The position numbers and the translations under genes are program-made. The notes beneath the pieces were generated by a model, which saw only the letters and a program-made list of their open reading frames with translations, searched no databases and had not been told where the DNA came from. From positions 310,001 to 374,000 of the forward strand of contig NZ_QZVR01000002.1 in assembly GCF_003660455.1 (NCBI RefSeq): a stretch of DNA of 64,000 bases, read 5' to 3'. Positions 7,459-17,019 of the stretch are shown here, piece by piece. Positions within the stretch are counted from its first letter, which is position 1. Each line of letters begins with the position of its first letter. Origin of the DNA: Nocardioides ferulae. Lineage in GTDB: Bacteria > Actinomycetota > Actinomycetes > Propionibacteriales > Nocardioidaceae.

Positions 7459-9221
7459 CGACCACCGCGGCCCGGATGGCCGACTACCCCGAGCGCAAGC
7501 CGCTGGGGCGGCAGCTGGTCACGTTGATGACCACCACCGATCACAAGCTGATCGGCAAGATGTACCTCGTCACCTCCTTCGTGTGGTTCCTCCTCGGCGG
7601 CCTGATGGCGCTGGTGATCCGCTCCGAGCTGGCCTACCCCGGCTCGCAGGTCGTGAACGAGGAGCTGTACAACCAGCTGTTCACCATGCACGGCACGATC
7701 ATGCTGCTGCTGTTCGCGACGCCGCTGTTCTTCGGCTTCGCCAACGTGATCATGCCGCTGCAGATCGGCGCGCCGGACGTCGCGTTCCCGCGGCTGAACA
7801 TGTTCAGCTACTGGCTGTTCCTCTTCGGCGGCCTGATCGCCGCCTCCGGCTTCCTCACCCGCGGCGGCGCGGCGAGCTTCGGCTGGTTCGCCTACACGCC
7901 TCTCTCGGACGCCGTCCGCTCGCCCGGGGCCGGCGGCGACCTGTGGATCATGGGTCTGTGGATGGCCGGCATCGGCACGATCCTGGGTGCGGTCAACTTC
8001 ATCACCACCATCATCTGCATGCGTGCTCCCGGCCTGACCATGTTCCGCATGTCGATGTTCACCTGGAACACGCTGATCACCAGCCTGCTGGTGCTCATCG
8101 CCTTCCCGGTCCTCGGTGGCGCGCTGCTCATGCTCGAGGCCGACCGGCAGCTCGGGGCCCACGTGTTCGACGCCGCGCACGGCGGCGCGATCCTGTGGCA
8201 GCACCTGTTCTGGTTCTTCGGCCACCCGGAGGTCTACATCATCGCGCTGCCGTTCTTCGGCATCGTGACCGAGATCCTCCCGGTCTTCAGCCGCAAGCCG
8301 ATCTTCGGCTACATCGGCCTGGTCGGCGCGACGCTGGCCATCGCGATCCTCTCGGTCGCGGTCTGGGCCCACCACATGTTCGTGACCGGCGCGGTCGACC
8401 TGCCGTTCTTCTCCGGCATGACGTTCCTGATCGCGGTGCCCACCGGAGTGAAGTTCTTCAACTGGATAGGCACGATGTGGGGCGGATCCCTATCGATGGA
8501 CACACCGATGCTGTGGTCCATCGGCTTCCTGACGACCTTCCTGTTCGGCGGTCTCACCGGCGTCATCCTGGCCAGCCCCCCGCTCGACTTCCACGTGTCC
8601 GACTCCTACTTCGTGGTCGCGCACTTCCACTACACGGTGTTCGGCACCGTCGTGTTCGCGATGTTCGCCGGGTTCTACTTCTGGTGGCCGAAGTTCACCG
8701 GCCGGATGCTCGACGAGCGGCTCGGCAAGCTGCACTTCTGGATGCTGTTCCTCGGCTTCCACGCCACCTTCCTCATCCAGCACTGGCTGGGTGTGGAGGG
8801 CATGCCGCGCCGCTACGCCGACTACCTCGCCGCTGACGGCTGGACCACGCTGAACCAGGTCTCCACCGTCGGGTCGTTCCTGTTGGCCGCGTCGATGGTG
8901 CCGTTCCTCTACAACGTCTACGTCTCGGCCCGCTCGCCGATGGTGAACGTGGACGACCCGTGGGGCTGGGGCCGCTCGCTGGAGTGGGCGACCAGCAGCC
9001 CGCCGCCGCGGCACAACTTCGTCACGCTGCCGCGCATCCGCTCGGAGTCGCCGGCCTTCGACCTGCACCACCCCGAGGTCGCCGCGATCGAGATGCAGGA
9101 GAACGACGCCGAGCGCAACGGTGGGTTCGCCGACGCGCCGGACGTCTCCGGGCGCGACACGATGCTCAAGGAGCGCACCCAGACCCACACCGACCGTGAC
9201 CAGGAGGGCGACATCCGATGA
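7455..9221 (+). CDS. ctaD: Cytochrome c oxidase subunit I
   Basis: A 588-residue catalytic subunit with twelve predicted membrane helices, holding heme a and the heme a3-CuB centre that reduces oxygen. The heme a ligand histidine is in [11 protein letters not shown], the Tyr-His crosslink is in [10 protein letters not shown], the CuB histidines in VWAHHMF, and the heme a3 and a ligands in [14 protein letters not shown] start at 7455 overlaps ctaC; ATGA at 9218-9221 overlaps ctaF, so the three are one translational unit. No fused subunit III is present; subunit III is the separate ctaE gene. Length is normal for actinobacteria. Confidence 0.98.
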   Translation: MTTTAARMADYPERKPLGRQLVTLMTTTDHKLIGKMYLVTSFVWFLLGGLMALVIRSELAYPGSQVVNEELYNQLFTMHGTIMLLLFATPLFFGFANVIMPLQIGAPDVAFPRLNMFSYWLFLFGGLIAASGFLTRGGAASFGWFAYTPLSDAVRSPGAGGDLWIMGLWMAGIGTILGAVNFITTIICMRAPGLTMFRMSMFTWNTLITSLLVLIAFPVLGGALLMLEADRQLGAHVFDAAHGGAILWQHLFWFFGHPEVYIIALPFFGIVTEILPVFSRKPIFGYIGLVGATLAIAILSVAVWAHHMFVTGAVDLPFFSGMTFLIAVPTGVKFFNWIGTMWGGSLSMDTPMLWSIGFLTTFLFGGLTGVILASPPLDFHVSDSYFVVAHFHYTVFGTVVFAMFAGFYFWWPKFTGRMLDERLGKLHFWMLFLGFHATFLIQHWLGVEGMPRRYADYLAADGWTTLNQVSTVGSFLLAASMVPFLYNVYVSARSPMVNVDDPWGWGRSLEWATSSPPPRHNFVTLPRIRSESPAFDLHHPEVAAIEMQENDAERNGGFADAPDVSGRDTMLKERTQTHTDRDQEGDIR

Positions 9222-9634
9222 AGATCGAGACCTGGATGTTCGCGATCTGCGCGATCTTCTTCGCGCTGGTCACCCCGGCGTACTGGTTCATCACCGAGGC
9301 CGGTGACCACGGCGGTGACTGGACCGGCACCTCGGCCCTGGCGATGACCTTCCTGCTCGCGGCGATGGTCACCATGTACCTCGGCTTCCACGCTCGCAAG
9401 ATGGACGAGCGCCCCGAGGACCGCAAGGACGGCGAGATCGCCGACGGCGCCGGTGAGCTGGGGTTCTTCCCGCCCTACTCGTGGTGGCCCCTGTGGTGCG
9501 CGCTGGCGTTCTCCACGATGACCTACGCGGTCGCCATGGGCGCCTGGTGGCTGGTGATCATCGGCGGCGGGCTCGGTGCGATCGCCCTGGCCGGCTGGGT
9601 CTTCGAGTACTACCGCGGCGAGCACGCCCACTGA
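9218..9634 (+). CDS. ctaF: Cytochrome c oxidase subunit IV (actinobacterial type)
   Basis: A 138-residue integral membrane protein with four predicted helices in two hairpins: [18 protein letters not shown], a second around residue 40, then [20 protein letters not shown] and [21 protein letters not shown]. These fit the actinobacterial subunit IV that stabilises the bcc-aa3 supercomplex (Rv2199c relative). It starts at ATG 9218 overlapping the ctaD stop, and ends the cta operon just before a strong terminator. It has no catalytic residues. Confidence 0.93.
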   Translation: MKIETWMFAICAIFFALVTPAYWFITEAGDHGGDWTGTSALAMTFLLAAMVTMYLGFHARKMDERPEDRKDGEIADGAGELGFFPPYSWWPLWCALAFSTMTYAVAMGAWWLVIIGGGLGAIALAGWVFEYYRGEHAH

Positions 9635-9658
9635 TCCGCACCACTCAGCACGGGACCG

Positions 9659-9692
9659 ACCCCGCGCCACCGCGTCCGCGGTGACGCGGGGT
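9659..9692. terminator. Terminator after ctaF
   Basis: Nested stem: 9659-9666 pairs with 9685-9692 and 9668-9674 with 9677-9683, interrupted by one mismatch (9667/9684). TTTG follows. It closes the ctaC-ctaD-ctaF operon before the L,D-transpeptidase gene. Confidence 0.85.
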
Positions 9693-9717
9693 TTGTCGCA
9701 TCGTCGGCGGCCGCGGC

Positions 9718-9770
9718 TACCCTGGGCTGGTCGGGGCGCCCCCGACCGTCCGCTTCGCCTCCGGGGGGAT
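9718..9770 (+). promoter_or_regulatory. Promoter and RBS of the L,D-transpeptidase gene
   Basis: TACCCT at 9718-9723 fits a -10 hexamer with a leader of about 45 bases. A G-run (9764-9769) followed by ATTCTCC is the probable ribosome-binding site before ATG 9776. No clear -35 was seen. Confidence 0.4.
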
Positions 9771-9775
9771 TCTCC

Positions 9776-11023
9776 ATGCCGTCGACCTCGTCGACCCGCC
9801 ACGTGTCCGGCCTGTCCCAGCGCACCCGGCGCGGGCTCGCCGCCGCCGCGACCGCGCTGCTGGTCAGCGGCCTGGCCGCCTGTGACGCCGGCTCGGCCGA
9901 GCCCGGCAGCCGGCCGGGCCCGGACGCCGAGGCCGGCGACCGAGCGGCGCCCGAGGCCGGCGAGCCCGGGAAGCTGCGCACCAACGTCCGGCGCGGCGCC
10001 CAGGGAGTCCCCGTCGACCGTCGAGTCGAGGTGGCCGCCGAGTCGGCGACGCTGCGCCGGGTGCGGGTGACCTCCGCGGACGGCGCCCTGCCCGGCGAGC
10101 TGACCGCTGACGGCGGCTCCTGGAGGGCCTCGGAGCTGCTCGAGCCCGGCACCACCTACACGATCGAGGCGGTGGGGGAGGGCGACGACGGCGAGCGGCT
10201 CGTCGAGAGGTCCAGCTTCACCACTCAGGCGCTGACGCTGGACCAGCAGACCTACCCGTCGGTGGCGCCGCTGGAGGGCGAGACCGTCGGCGTGGGCATG
10301 CCGGTGATCGTGCAGTTCGACGTTGCCGTCACCGACCGGGCGAGCATCGAGGAGCACCTCAGCGTCGACTCGACGCCGCGCCAGCCCGGCGCCTGGCGCT
10401 GGATCAGCGACCACGAGGTGCACTGGCGGCCGAAGCGCTACTGGCAGCCGGGCACCCAGGTCAGCGTCGACGTCGACGTCAACGGCGTGGACGCCGGCGC
10501 CGGCATCTACGGCCAGGAGGACCGTCAGGTCGACTTCGAGGTCGGCTCCGCCAACATCTATCGCGTCGACGCCCAGACCCACCAGATGAAGGTCTTCTCC
10601 GACGGCGAGCTGCTGCGCACCATCCCGATCACCACCGGCAAGCCCGGCTTCACCACGCGGTCGGGCACCAAGGTGATCATCGAGAAGTTCGACAGCAAGC
10701 GGATGAACTCGGAGACCGTCGGCATCCCCGCCGGCAGCGCGGAGGCCTACGACATCGACAACGTGCAGTGGGCGATGCGGGTCACCTACTCCGGCGAGTT
10801 CATCCACGCGGCGCCGTGGTCGGTGGGCTCCCAGGGCCACGCGAACGTCTCCCACGGCTGCACCGGGCTGAGCACCGCGGACGCCGGTTGGCTCTACGCC
10901 ATGACCAAACGCGGTGACGTCGTCGAATACACCGGCACCGACCGGCCGATGACCCTCGAGAACGGCTACGGCGACTGGAACCTCCCGTTCGCCGACTACC
11001 GCCGGGGGTCCGCGCTCAGCTGA
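9776..11023 (+). CDS. L,D-transpeptidase (YkuD) lipoprotein with Ig-like domain
   Basis: A 415-residue peptidoglycan cross-linking enzyme that forms 3-3 links outside the membrane. It is a predicted lipoprotein (LAAC, Cys36) with an Ala/Pro/Glu-rich linker, an Ig-like domain (about residues 75-245) as in mycobacterial Ldt proteins, then the YkuD domain from about 255. The SHGCTGLS motif has the catalytic Cys near residue 362, with its His three residues upstream of the loop. It lies between ctaF and qcrB, flanked by terminators on both sides, so it is a single-gene unit. It probably remodels the wall rather than serving respiration. Confidence 0.93.
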   Translation: MPSTSSTRHVSGLSQRTRRGLAAAATALLVSGLAACDAGSAEPGSRPGPDAEAGDRAAPEAGEPGKLRTNVRRGAQGVPVDRRVEVAAESATLRRVRVTSADGALPGELTADGGSWRASELLEPGTTYTIEAVGEGDDGERLVERSSFTTQALTLDQQTYPSVAPLEGETVGVGMPVIVQFDVAVTDRASIEEHLSVDSTPRQPGAWRWISDHEVHWRPKRYWQPGTQVSVDVDVNGVDAGAGIYGQEDRQVDFEVGSANIYRVDAQTHQMKVFSDGELLRTIPITTGKPGFTTRSGTKVIIEKFDSKRMNSETVGIPAGSAEAYDIDNVQWAMRVTYSGEFIHAAPWSVGSQGHANVSHGCTGLSTADAGWLYAMTKRGDVVEYTGTDRPMTLENGYGDWNLPFADYRRGSALS

Positions 11024-11067
11024 TCGCCGGTCTCCTCAGCACGGCCCGGGAGTGCGCTGGAGACGGC

Positions 11068-11102
11068 AAGAGGCCCCGGACCGGTATGGTCCGGGGCCTC
11101 TT
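11068..11102. terminator. Bidirectional terminator between L,D-transpeptidase and qcrB
   Basis: A perfect 15-bp stem (11068-11082 with 11088-11102) with a GGTAT loop, between two convergent genes. It reads AAGAGG...CCTCTT, giving TTATT downstream on the plus strand. Confidence 0.95.
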
Positions 11103-11122
11103 ATTGCCGCGCTCGGTGCCGA

Positions 11123-12877
11123 TCAGTGCCGGGGGCGCAGCTCCTCGCCCTCCACGGCGTGGTGGCCGTCGAACTGGTGGCCGTCGGCCGCGTGCCCGTC
11201 GAGCGGAGCCTGCAGCTCGTGCTCGTGCTCGGCGTGGTGGTGCGCCTCCTCCAGCTCCTCGCGGGTGGGCTTGGCCACGTCGTCGGCGTACCACATCGTG
11301 TTCAGCCGTCGGCGCAGCCCGGAGAGGCGGCCCTGCTTGGGGGCCAGACCGCTGGGGTCCGGCCCGGGCGCCTCGGCGTCGACCGTGCCGCGGTCGCGCG
11401 CGGTGAGGGTGTACTGGCGCGAGCTCGGCAGCGGAGCGTGCCGCTCGGTGTAGCCGCCCTCGGGGGAGCGCAGGATCACGCCGGTCTCGAAGCCGTGGAG
11501 CAGGTCCTGGTTGTCCTTGCGCTGCAGCGAGATGCACCAGCGGCGGGTGATGATGAACGCCAGCACCGGGCCGACGAACACGAACGCCCGCATGAAGTAG
11601 GTGATCTGGTTGATGCTCAGGTGCAGCTTGATCGCCAAGATGTCGTTGCCGCCGGCCGCCCAGAGGGCACCGATGAACGTCATCAGCGCGACCATGACGG
11701 CGGTCCGCGTGGGGGCGTTGCGGGGGCGCTGGAGCAGGTGGTGCTCCCGCTTGTCGCCGGTGATCCAGCTCTCGATGAACGGCAGCAGCAGCAGGATCGT
11801 GAACATCAGGCCCGGCAGCACGATGATCGGGAAGAAGACGTTCCACGACCAGGTCGTGCCCCAGAAGCTCGACTCCCAGCCGGGCATGATGCGCAGCGCC
11901 CCATCCGGCCAGCCCATGTACCAGTCGGGCTGCGAGCCCGCCGTCACCTTCGACGGATCGTAGGGGCCGTACTTCCACACCGGGTTGATCGACAGCAGGG
12001 CGCCCATCAGCGCGGTGACGCCGAAGACGATGAAGAAGAAGCCGCCCGCCTTGGCCATGTAGACCGGGAGCATCGGGAAGCCCACGACGTTCTGCTCGGT
12101 GCGGCCAGGGCCGGGCCACTGGGTGTGCTTGTGGTAGACGAGCAGCAGCATGTGAGCGGCGATCAGCGCCAGCAACAGGCCCGGGATCAGCAGCACGTGC
12201 ACGATGTAGAGCCGCGGAATGATCGACTCGCCGGGGAACTCGCCACCGAAGAGGAAGAACGACATGTAGGTGCCGACCACCGGCATCGACTTCATGAAGC
12301 CGTCCGCGGCGCGAACGCCGGTGCCCGAGAGCAGGTCGTCGGGAAGCGAGTAGCCGGTGAAGCCCTCGAGGCTGCCCAGCAGGAGCAGCAGGCTGCCGAT
12401 GACCCAGTTCAGCTCGCGCGGCTTGCGGTGCGCTCCGGTGAAGAAGACCCGCATCAGGTGCACGAACATCGCAGCGATGAACAGCATCGCCGCCCAGTGG
12501 TGGATCTGCCGCATGAGCAGACCGCCGCGGACGTCGAAGGAGATGTGCAGCGTGGACGCCATCGCCTCCGACATCGGGATGTCGCGCAACTGGTCGTAGG
12601 AGCCCTGGTACTCGATCTCGCCCATGCTGGGGTTGAACCACAGCGTCAGGAAGACACCGCTCAGCAGCAGGACGACGAAGCTCCACAGGGCGACCTCGCC
12701 CAGCATGAACGACCAGTGGTCGGGGAAGACCTTGCGCAGGTTCTTCTTCATCAGCCCGCCGAGGCCGAGGCGCTCGTCGGCCCAGTTCGCGACGACACCG
12801 CCGCGACCGGGCTTCTTCGCACCCGTGGCGGGCGTGGTCGCGTTGGTGGTCGCGACCTTGCTGGTGTCCACACTCAT
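11123..12877 (-). CDS. qcrB: Ubiquinol/menaquinol-cytochrome c reductase cytochrome b subunit
   Basis: A 584-residue cytochrome b of the bcc complex that oxidises menaquinol. The N-terminal 45 residues are soluble, then eight or more membrane helices follow. Heme b ligand histidines lie in QIHHWAAMLFIAAMFVHLMR and in HVLLIPGLLLALIAAHMLLLVYH. The conserved Q-site region is PVVGTYMSFFLFGGEFPG. The His-rich C-terminal tail (HHHAEHEHE, HAADGHQFDGHH) is soluble and could bind metal. The ATG at 12875-12877 overlaps the qcrA stop by four bases. It is the last gene of ctaE-qcrC-qcrA-qcrB and is the homolog of Rv2196, the target of Q203-type inhibitors. Confidence 0.97.
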   Translation of the reverse strand: MSVDTSKVATTNATTPATGAKKPGRGGVVANWADERLGLGGLMKKNLRKVFPDHWSFMLGEVALWSFVVLLLSGVFLTLWFNPSMGEIEYQGSYDQLRDIPMSEAMASTLHISFDVRGGLLMRQIHHWAAMLFIAAMFVHLMRVFFTGAHRKPRELNWVIGSLLLLLGSLEGFTGYSLPDDLLSGTGVRAADGFMKSMPVVGTYMSFFLFGGEFPGESIIPRLYIVHVLLIPGLLLALIAAHMLLLVYHKHTQWPGPGRTEQNVVGFPMLPVYMAKAGGFFFIVFGVTALMGALLSINPVWKYGPYDPSKVTAGSQPDWYMGWPDGALRIMPGWESSFWGTTWSWNVFFPIIVLPGLMFTILLLLPFIESWITGDKREHHLLQRPRNAPTRTAVMVALMTFIGALWAAGGNDILAIKLHLSINQITYFMRAFVFVGPVLAFIITRRWCISLQRKDNQDLLHGFETGVILRSPEGGYTERHAPLPSSRQYTLTARDRGTVDAEAPGPDPSGLAPKQGRLSGLRRRLNTMWYADDVAKPTREELEEAHHHAEHEHELQAPLDGHAADGHQFDGHHAVEGEELRPRH

Positions 12878-13959
12878 TCGGAGTCACGCTCCCAGTAGCT
12901 CGGGCCCACAGGCTCGTTGAAGTCGTCTTGCGCCACGAGGTAGCCCTCCTCGTCGACCTCCAGCGCGAGCTGGGGGAGCGCCCGGGCAGCCGGCCCGAAC
13001 ACCACCCGCGCGCTGTCGGCCAGGTCGAAGGTCGACTGGTGGCAGGGGCAGAGCACGTGGTGGGTGGACTGCTCGTACAGCGAGATCGGGCAGCCGACGT
13101 GGGTGCAGATCTTGGAGTAGGCCACGATGCCGTCGACCGCCCAGTTCTCGCGGCCCTCGCCGTGGGTGATGTCGCCCGGCTCCATGCGCACCAGGATCAC
13201 CGCGCCCTTGGACTTGGCGATCTGCACCTCGACGCCGTGCAGGAGCGGCTCGCCCTCCTCGTCGGTCTCGAAGAGGATCGCGGGCTCGCAGTTGATCAGG
13301 TCGCCGATCTCGACCTCGGAGGGCTTGATCGGGGTGCCGATCACGTCGCGGACGACCCGCATGCCCTTCTTCCAGACGGTGCGCTCCAGGCCGGCGCCTT
13401 CGTACTCCTCGTCGTCGTAGACGTCGCCCGGCAGCGGGCCGAGGTCGCGCAGCACCACGATCGCGGGGAGGCCGAGCATCGCCAGCGAGCCGAGCAGCGA
13501 GTTGCGCACGAGCGGACGGCGGCTGATGCCGGACTCCTCCAGGCCGGCGGCCAGCGCGGCCAGCGTGCCCTCGCGGTCCTCGTCGGAGGAGCGGGCAGGG
13601 TGCCGCATCTCCACGATCTCGTGGTCGCCCATCAGCTTGCGGGCCCACTGGATCACGCCGATGCCGATGAAGAGCAGGGCGCCGCCCAGGGAGGTGCCGA
13701 GCGCGAGGTTGCTGGCGCCGAGCCCGAGGAAGGTGTCCCAGTTGTCGCCGACGTCGAGGGAGAAGTAGGCGACCACGAAGAGCACCGCGCAGATCGCGGA
13801 GAGCGCGAAGAAGAAGGCGACCTGTCGCTCGGCCCGCTTCTCGGCCTTCGCGTCGACGTCGGTCGGGCGCCAGGTGTGCTCGGGCAGGCCCGGGTTGGCG
13901 ATCGGCTCTTCCTCGCCGGACGGTCCGACCGGCAGGTTGTCGGAGGTGTGCTCGCTCAC
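12874..13959 (-). CDS. qcrA: Rieske iron-sulfur protein of the bcc complex
   Basis: A 361-residue Rieske subunit with three predicted membrane helices (about residues 50-70, 80-102, 170-190), as is typical for actinobacteria. The [2Fe-2S] ligands are in CTHVGCP near residue 282 and CPCHQSTFD near 300. It passes electrons from menaquinol to QcrC. GTG at 13957-13959 is chosen because it overlaps the qcrC stop and precedes a normal acidic N-terminus; the frame is open further upstream inside qcrC. Acidic linker residues near 135 connect the helices to the head domain. Four-base overlaps on both sides indicate translational coupling. Confidence 0.97.
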   Translation of the reverse strand: MSEHTSDNLPVGPSGEEEPIANPGLPEHTWRPTDVDAKAEKRAERQVAFFFALSAICAVLFVVAYFSLDVGDNWDTFLGLGASNLALGTSLGGALLFIGIGVIQWARKLMGDHEIVEMRHPARSSDEDREGTLAALAAGLEESGISRRPLVRNSLLGSLAMLGLPAIVVLRDLGPLPGDVYDDEEYEGAGLERTVWKKGMRVVRDVIGTPIKPSEVEIGDLINCEPAILFETDEEGEPLLHGVEVQIAKSKGAVILVRMEPGDITHGEGRENWAVDGIVAYSKICTHVGCPISLYEQSTHHVLCPCHQSTFDLADSARVVFGPAARALPQLALEVDEEGYLVAQDDFNEPVGPSYWERDSE

Positions 13960-14825
13960 GCGTCCACCTTCTTCTTGCTCGTGCGGGTCGTGTGGGCGGC
14001 GATCCAGACGGCGAAGCCGACCATGGTGCCCATGCCGAGCAGCCACGCGGCGGCGCCCTCGCTCACCGGACCGAGCTGGCCGAGCGTGAAGCCGCCGTAG
14101 GACGGCTGCTCCTCGAGGCTCTTGAGGTACGCGATGACGTCGCGCTTCTCCTCGGGAGAGAGGTTGCCGTTGGAGAAGACCGGCATCTGCGAGGGCCCGG
14201 TCAGCAGCGCCTCGTAGATGTGCTTCTCGGAGACACCCTGCAGGCTGGGCGCCCAGCGGCCGCGGGGCAGCGCGCCGCCCGCACCGGCGAAGTTGTGGCA
14301 GGCGGTGCAGTTGGTGAGGAAGATCTGGCCACCGCGGGTGATCGCGGCCTCCCGCTCCTCACCGCTGAGCCCGTCGATGCTGTAGTCGCTCTCGGCGGGG
14401 ATCGCCGGACCGGGGCCGAGCGAGGCGACGTACGCGGCGAGCGCGGCGGTCTCCTCGTCGTCGTAGGCCTCGGGCTTGGGCGGGTTCTGGGTGCCGGGAC
14501 GCACCATGGGCATCCGGCCGGTCTCGACCTGGAAGTCGACCGCGGCCGCACCGACCCCGACCAGCGACGGACCGAGCTGGTTGCCGTTCTGGGTGAGCAC
14601 CCCCTCGGCGTTGCGGCCGTGGCAGAACGAGCAGCCCACGAGGAACAGCTCCTTCCCCTTGGCCACGAGCTCGGCGTCGGTCTGGGCCTCCTCCGCTTGG
14701 GCGGGGGAGAGGGCGGCGTAGAGGCCGCCGGTCATCAGCAGGCCGAGCAGCAGGACGACGAGCCCGGCGAGCGGGCCCCGGCGGTGCCGGGAGAGCCGTC
14801 CTGCGGAGCGGTTCAGGAAACGCAC
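13956..14825 (-). CDS. qcrC: Di-heme cytochrome c subunit of the bcc complex
   Basis: A 289-residue cytochrome cc that carries electrons directly from the Rieske centre to CuA, replacing soluble cytochrome c. Two heme attachment motifs, CSFCH (near residue 65) and CTACH (near 173), and methionine ligands in MPMVRPG and SQMPVF. It has an N-terminal membrane anchor (about 20-40) and a C-terminal helix (about 258-278). GTG start at 14823-14825. Covalent heme attachment would need the cytochrome c maturation system, which is not in the window. Homolog of Rv2194. Confidence 0.97.
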   Translation of the reverse strand: MRFLNRSAGRLSRHRRGPLAGLVVLLLGLLMTGGLYAALSPAQAEEAQTDAELVAKGKELFLVGCSFCHGRNAEGVLTQNGNQLGPSLVGVGAAAVDFQVETGRMPMVRPGTQNPPKPEAYDDEETAALAAYVASLGPGPAIPAESDYSIDGLSGEEREAAITRGGQIFLTNCTACHNFAGAGGALPRGRWAPSLQGVSEKHIYEALLTGPSQMPVFSNGNLSPEEKRDVIAYLKSLEEQPSYGGFTLGQLGPVSEGAAAWLLGMGTMVGFAVWIAAHTTRTSKKKVDA

Positions 14826-14897
14826 GATCAGTCCTTGGTCTGGTCCGGGATCTGGGCCGGGTCGGGAACGGGAGGCGGTTCGGGCGAGCCCGGGGGA

Positions 14898-15545
14898 CTA
14901 CTTGATGAGGTAGATGGTCGCGAACAGGCCGATCCACACCACGTCGACGAAGTGCCAGTAGTAGGAGACGACGATCGCGCTCACCGCCTGCTCGTGGGTG
15001 AACTTGCGGGCGAGCAGGGTGCGGCCGAGGACGAACAGGAACGCGATCAGGCCGCCGGTGACGTGCAGCCCGTGGAAACCGGTCGTGAGATAGAACATGG
15101 TGCCGTAGGCGGAGTCCTGGATCGTGATGTCCTCCTGCACCAGGTTGGCGTACTCGACCGCCTGGCCGGCGATGAAGACCGCGCCCATGATGTAGGTGAG
15201 GACGAACCACTCCCGCAGACCCCAGCCCTTGACCGAGAGCAGCGAGCCCGTGCGCCCGACCTGGCCGCGCTCGGCGGCGAACACGCCGAGCTGGCAGGTG
15301 AGCGAGGAGAGCACCAGGATCGTGGTGTTCACCGAGGCGAACGGCACGTCGAGGACGGCGGTGTTCTCGGCCCACAGCTCCGGGCTCACCGACCGGATCG
15401 TGAAGTAGGCAGCGAAGAGCGCCGCGAAGAACATCAACTCGCTGGACAGCCAGATGATGGTCCCGACACTGACCATGCTCGGTCGGTCATGGTGCCCGTG
15501 CAGACGGGATGCAGGAATGGTTGCTGTGCTCGCCACGGGCGTCAT
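14898..15545 (-). CDS. ctaE: Cytochrome c oxidase subunit III
   Basis: A 215-residue membrane subunit with five predicted helices; conserved stretches are [34 protein letters not shown] and [14 protein letters not shown]. It stabilises the aa3 core. ATG at 15543-15545 has AGGA upstream with short spacing; the frame is open 32 codons further but that part lacks family similarity. It is the first gene of ctaE-qcrC-qcrA-qcrB and diverges from ctaG across 65 bases. The 72-base gap to qcrC holds no recognisable signal. Confidence 0.97.
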   Translation of the reverse strand: MTPVASTATIPASRLHGHHDRPSMVSVGTIIWLSSELMFFAALFAAYFTIRSVSPELWAENTAVLDVPFASVNTTILVLSSLTCQLGVFAAERGQVGRTGSLLSVKGWGLREWFVLTYIMGAVFIAGQAVEYANLVQEDITIQDSAYGTMFYLTTGFHGLHVTGGLIAFLFVLGRTLLARKFTHEQAVSAIVVSYYWHFVDVVWIGLFATIYLIK

Positions 15546-15610
15546 TATGTCCTGGCTCCGTTCGAAGGGCACCCCGACCCCCTGGGAATCGTGGTCATAA
15601 GGTTCACAGC

Positions 15611-16594
15611 GTGCAGGACCTTCGCCTCTTCCCCGTCTCACCGCTCGCCCTGGATAGTTCCACGAACCTGCCTCCGTTCGGGTTCGACACGTTCTTCACC
15701 CAGTGGTCGTGGGCTCCGTTCACGACGATCCTGACGGTGTGGATCGCCGGCGTCTACCTCTGGGGAGTGGCCACGCTGCGCCGGCGCGGGGACCGCTGGC
15801 CGGTGGGGCGCACGATCGCGTTCGTCGGCGCCGGCATGGGGTTCTTCTACCTCGCCACCGGGTCGGGTCTGGCCGCCTACGACGAGACGCTGCTCAGCGT
15901 GCACATGGTCCAGCACATGGTGCTGTCGATGCTGGTCCCCCTGGCGCTGGCCCTCGGGGCCCCGGTCACCTTGGCCCTGCGCACGCTGCCGCGCCGGCCT
16001 CGCGCCTGGCTGCTGGCGGTGCTGCACTCCCGGGTCGCCAAGGTGCTCTCGTTCCCGCCGCTGACGCTGGTCCTCTACATCGTCTCGCCGTGGGCGCTCT
16101 ACTTCTCGGGCTGGTACGAGGCGTCGCTGAGCTCGACCTACGTGCACGAGATGATGCACGTGCACCTGGTGCTGGTCGGGACGCTGTTCTTCTGGCCGCT
16201 GATGGGCGTCGATCCGGTGCCCGGCCGGGTGGGCTATCCGTTCCGGATGCTGTTGATCCTGCTGACCCTGCCGTTCCACGCGTTCTTGGGGATCACGATC
16301 ATGGACCAGGAGGAGCTGCTCGGCGGGGACCACTACCCGTCGCTGCACACCGGACCCATGGGCGCGTGGCTGCCCGACCCGCTCGACGACCAGCACCTGG
16401 CCGGCGGCATCCTGTGGGGCAGCGGCGACCTGATCGCGCTGGCGTTCTTCGCAGTGCTGTTCGTGCAGTGGGTGCGCTCGTCGATGAAGGAGGCGGTCCG
16501 GGAGGATCGGCGACTGGACCGGCTGGAGGCGCGGGAGCGCGCCGCGGCCGCGGGAGCCGCGGGCGGTCCGGTCGACACCGGCACGGAGCGGTAG
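15611..16594 (+). CDS. ctaG: Cytochrome c oxidase assembly protein (CtaG/DUF1404 type)
   Basis: A 327-residue membrane protein with seven predicted helices, of the caa3_CtaG family that helps insert copper into CuB. Histidine-rich conserved segments are [17 protein letters not shown] (about residue 97) and [23 protein letters not shown] (about 178). The frame opens upstream at 15509 but a TAAGGT -10 hexamer at 15598-15603 ends seven bases before the GTG at 15611, so that start is used and the transcript is likely leaderless. It diverges from ctaE. The last 45 residues are Arg/Ala/Glu-rich and cytoplasmic. Confidence 0.9.
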   Translation: MQDLRLFPVSPLALDSSTNLPPFGFDTFFTQWSWAPFTTILTVWIAGVYLWGVATLRRRGDRWPVGRTIAFVGAGMGFFYLATGSGLAAYDETLLSVHMVQHMVLSMLVPLALALGAPVTLALRTLPRRPRAWLLAVLHSRVAKVLSFPPLTLVLYIVSPWALYFSGWYEASLSSTYVHEMMHVHLVLVGTLFFWPLMGVDPVPGRVGYPFRMLLILLTLPFHAFLGITIMDQEELLGGDHYPSLHTGPMGAWLPDPLDDQHLAGGILWGSGDLIALAFFAVLFVQWVRSSMKEAVREDRRLDRLEARERAAAAGAAGGPVDTGTER

Positions 16595-16604
16595 CATCGG
16601 GGCC

Positions 16605-17018
16605 GTGACCGACGCGAACTCGAAGACCGCCCCGCTGAAGGTGCTCGTCTACAGCGACGACGTGAACACCCGGCAGCAGGTGATCCTGGCGCTGGGTCGG
16701 CGCCCGCACCCCGATCTGCCCGAGCTCGAGTACGTCGAGGTCGCGACCGAGCCGGTCGTGATCGCGAACATGGACGCCGGCCACATCGACCTGGCGATCC
16801 TCGACGGCGAGGCCGCCCCGGCCGGTGGCATGGGCATCGCCAAGCAGCTCAAGGACGAGATCTTCGACTGCCCGCCGGTGCTGGTGCTGACCGGACGGCC
16901 GCAGGACGCCTGGCTGGCCACCTGGTCGCGCGCCGAGGCGGCCGTGCCGCACCCGCTCGACCCGATCCAGCTCGCCGAGACCGTGATCGGCCTGCTGCGC
17001 TCGCGGGTCCCCGCCTGA
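16605..17018 (+). CDS. Stand-alone receiver-like protein
   Basis: A 137-residue protein with a CheY-like fold and no output domain. The acidic pair is in LVYSDDVNTRQQV, the phospho-acceptor position in IDLAILDGEAAPAGG (near residue 68), and the Ser/Thr position in VLTGRP. The lysine that normally completes the active site (KP before the last helix) is replaced: the segment reads AVPHPLDP. It may therefore not be phosphorylated normally. GTG start at 16605; TAGCAT at 16592-16597 lies seven bases upstream, fitting a leaderless start. It ends one base before trpD, so the two are coupled. Its partner is unknown. Confidence 0.75.
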   Translation: MTDANSKTAPLKVLVYSDDVNTRQQVILALGRRPHPDLPELEYVEVATEPVVIANMDAGHIDLAILDGEAAPAGGMGIAKQLKDEIFDCPPVLVLTGRPQDAWLATWSRAEAAVPHPLDPIQLAETVIGLLRSRVPA

Positions 17019-17019
17019 C

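Noticed and set aside
11126-12898. 590-codon frame antisense to qcrB
   Set aside because: Low-complexity composition (Gln/Asp/Arg/Val-rich) and no motif. qcrB on the other strand has heme ligand motifs.
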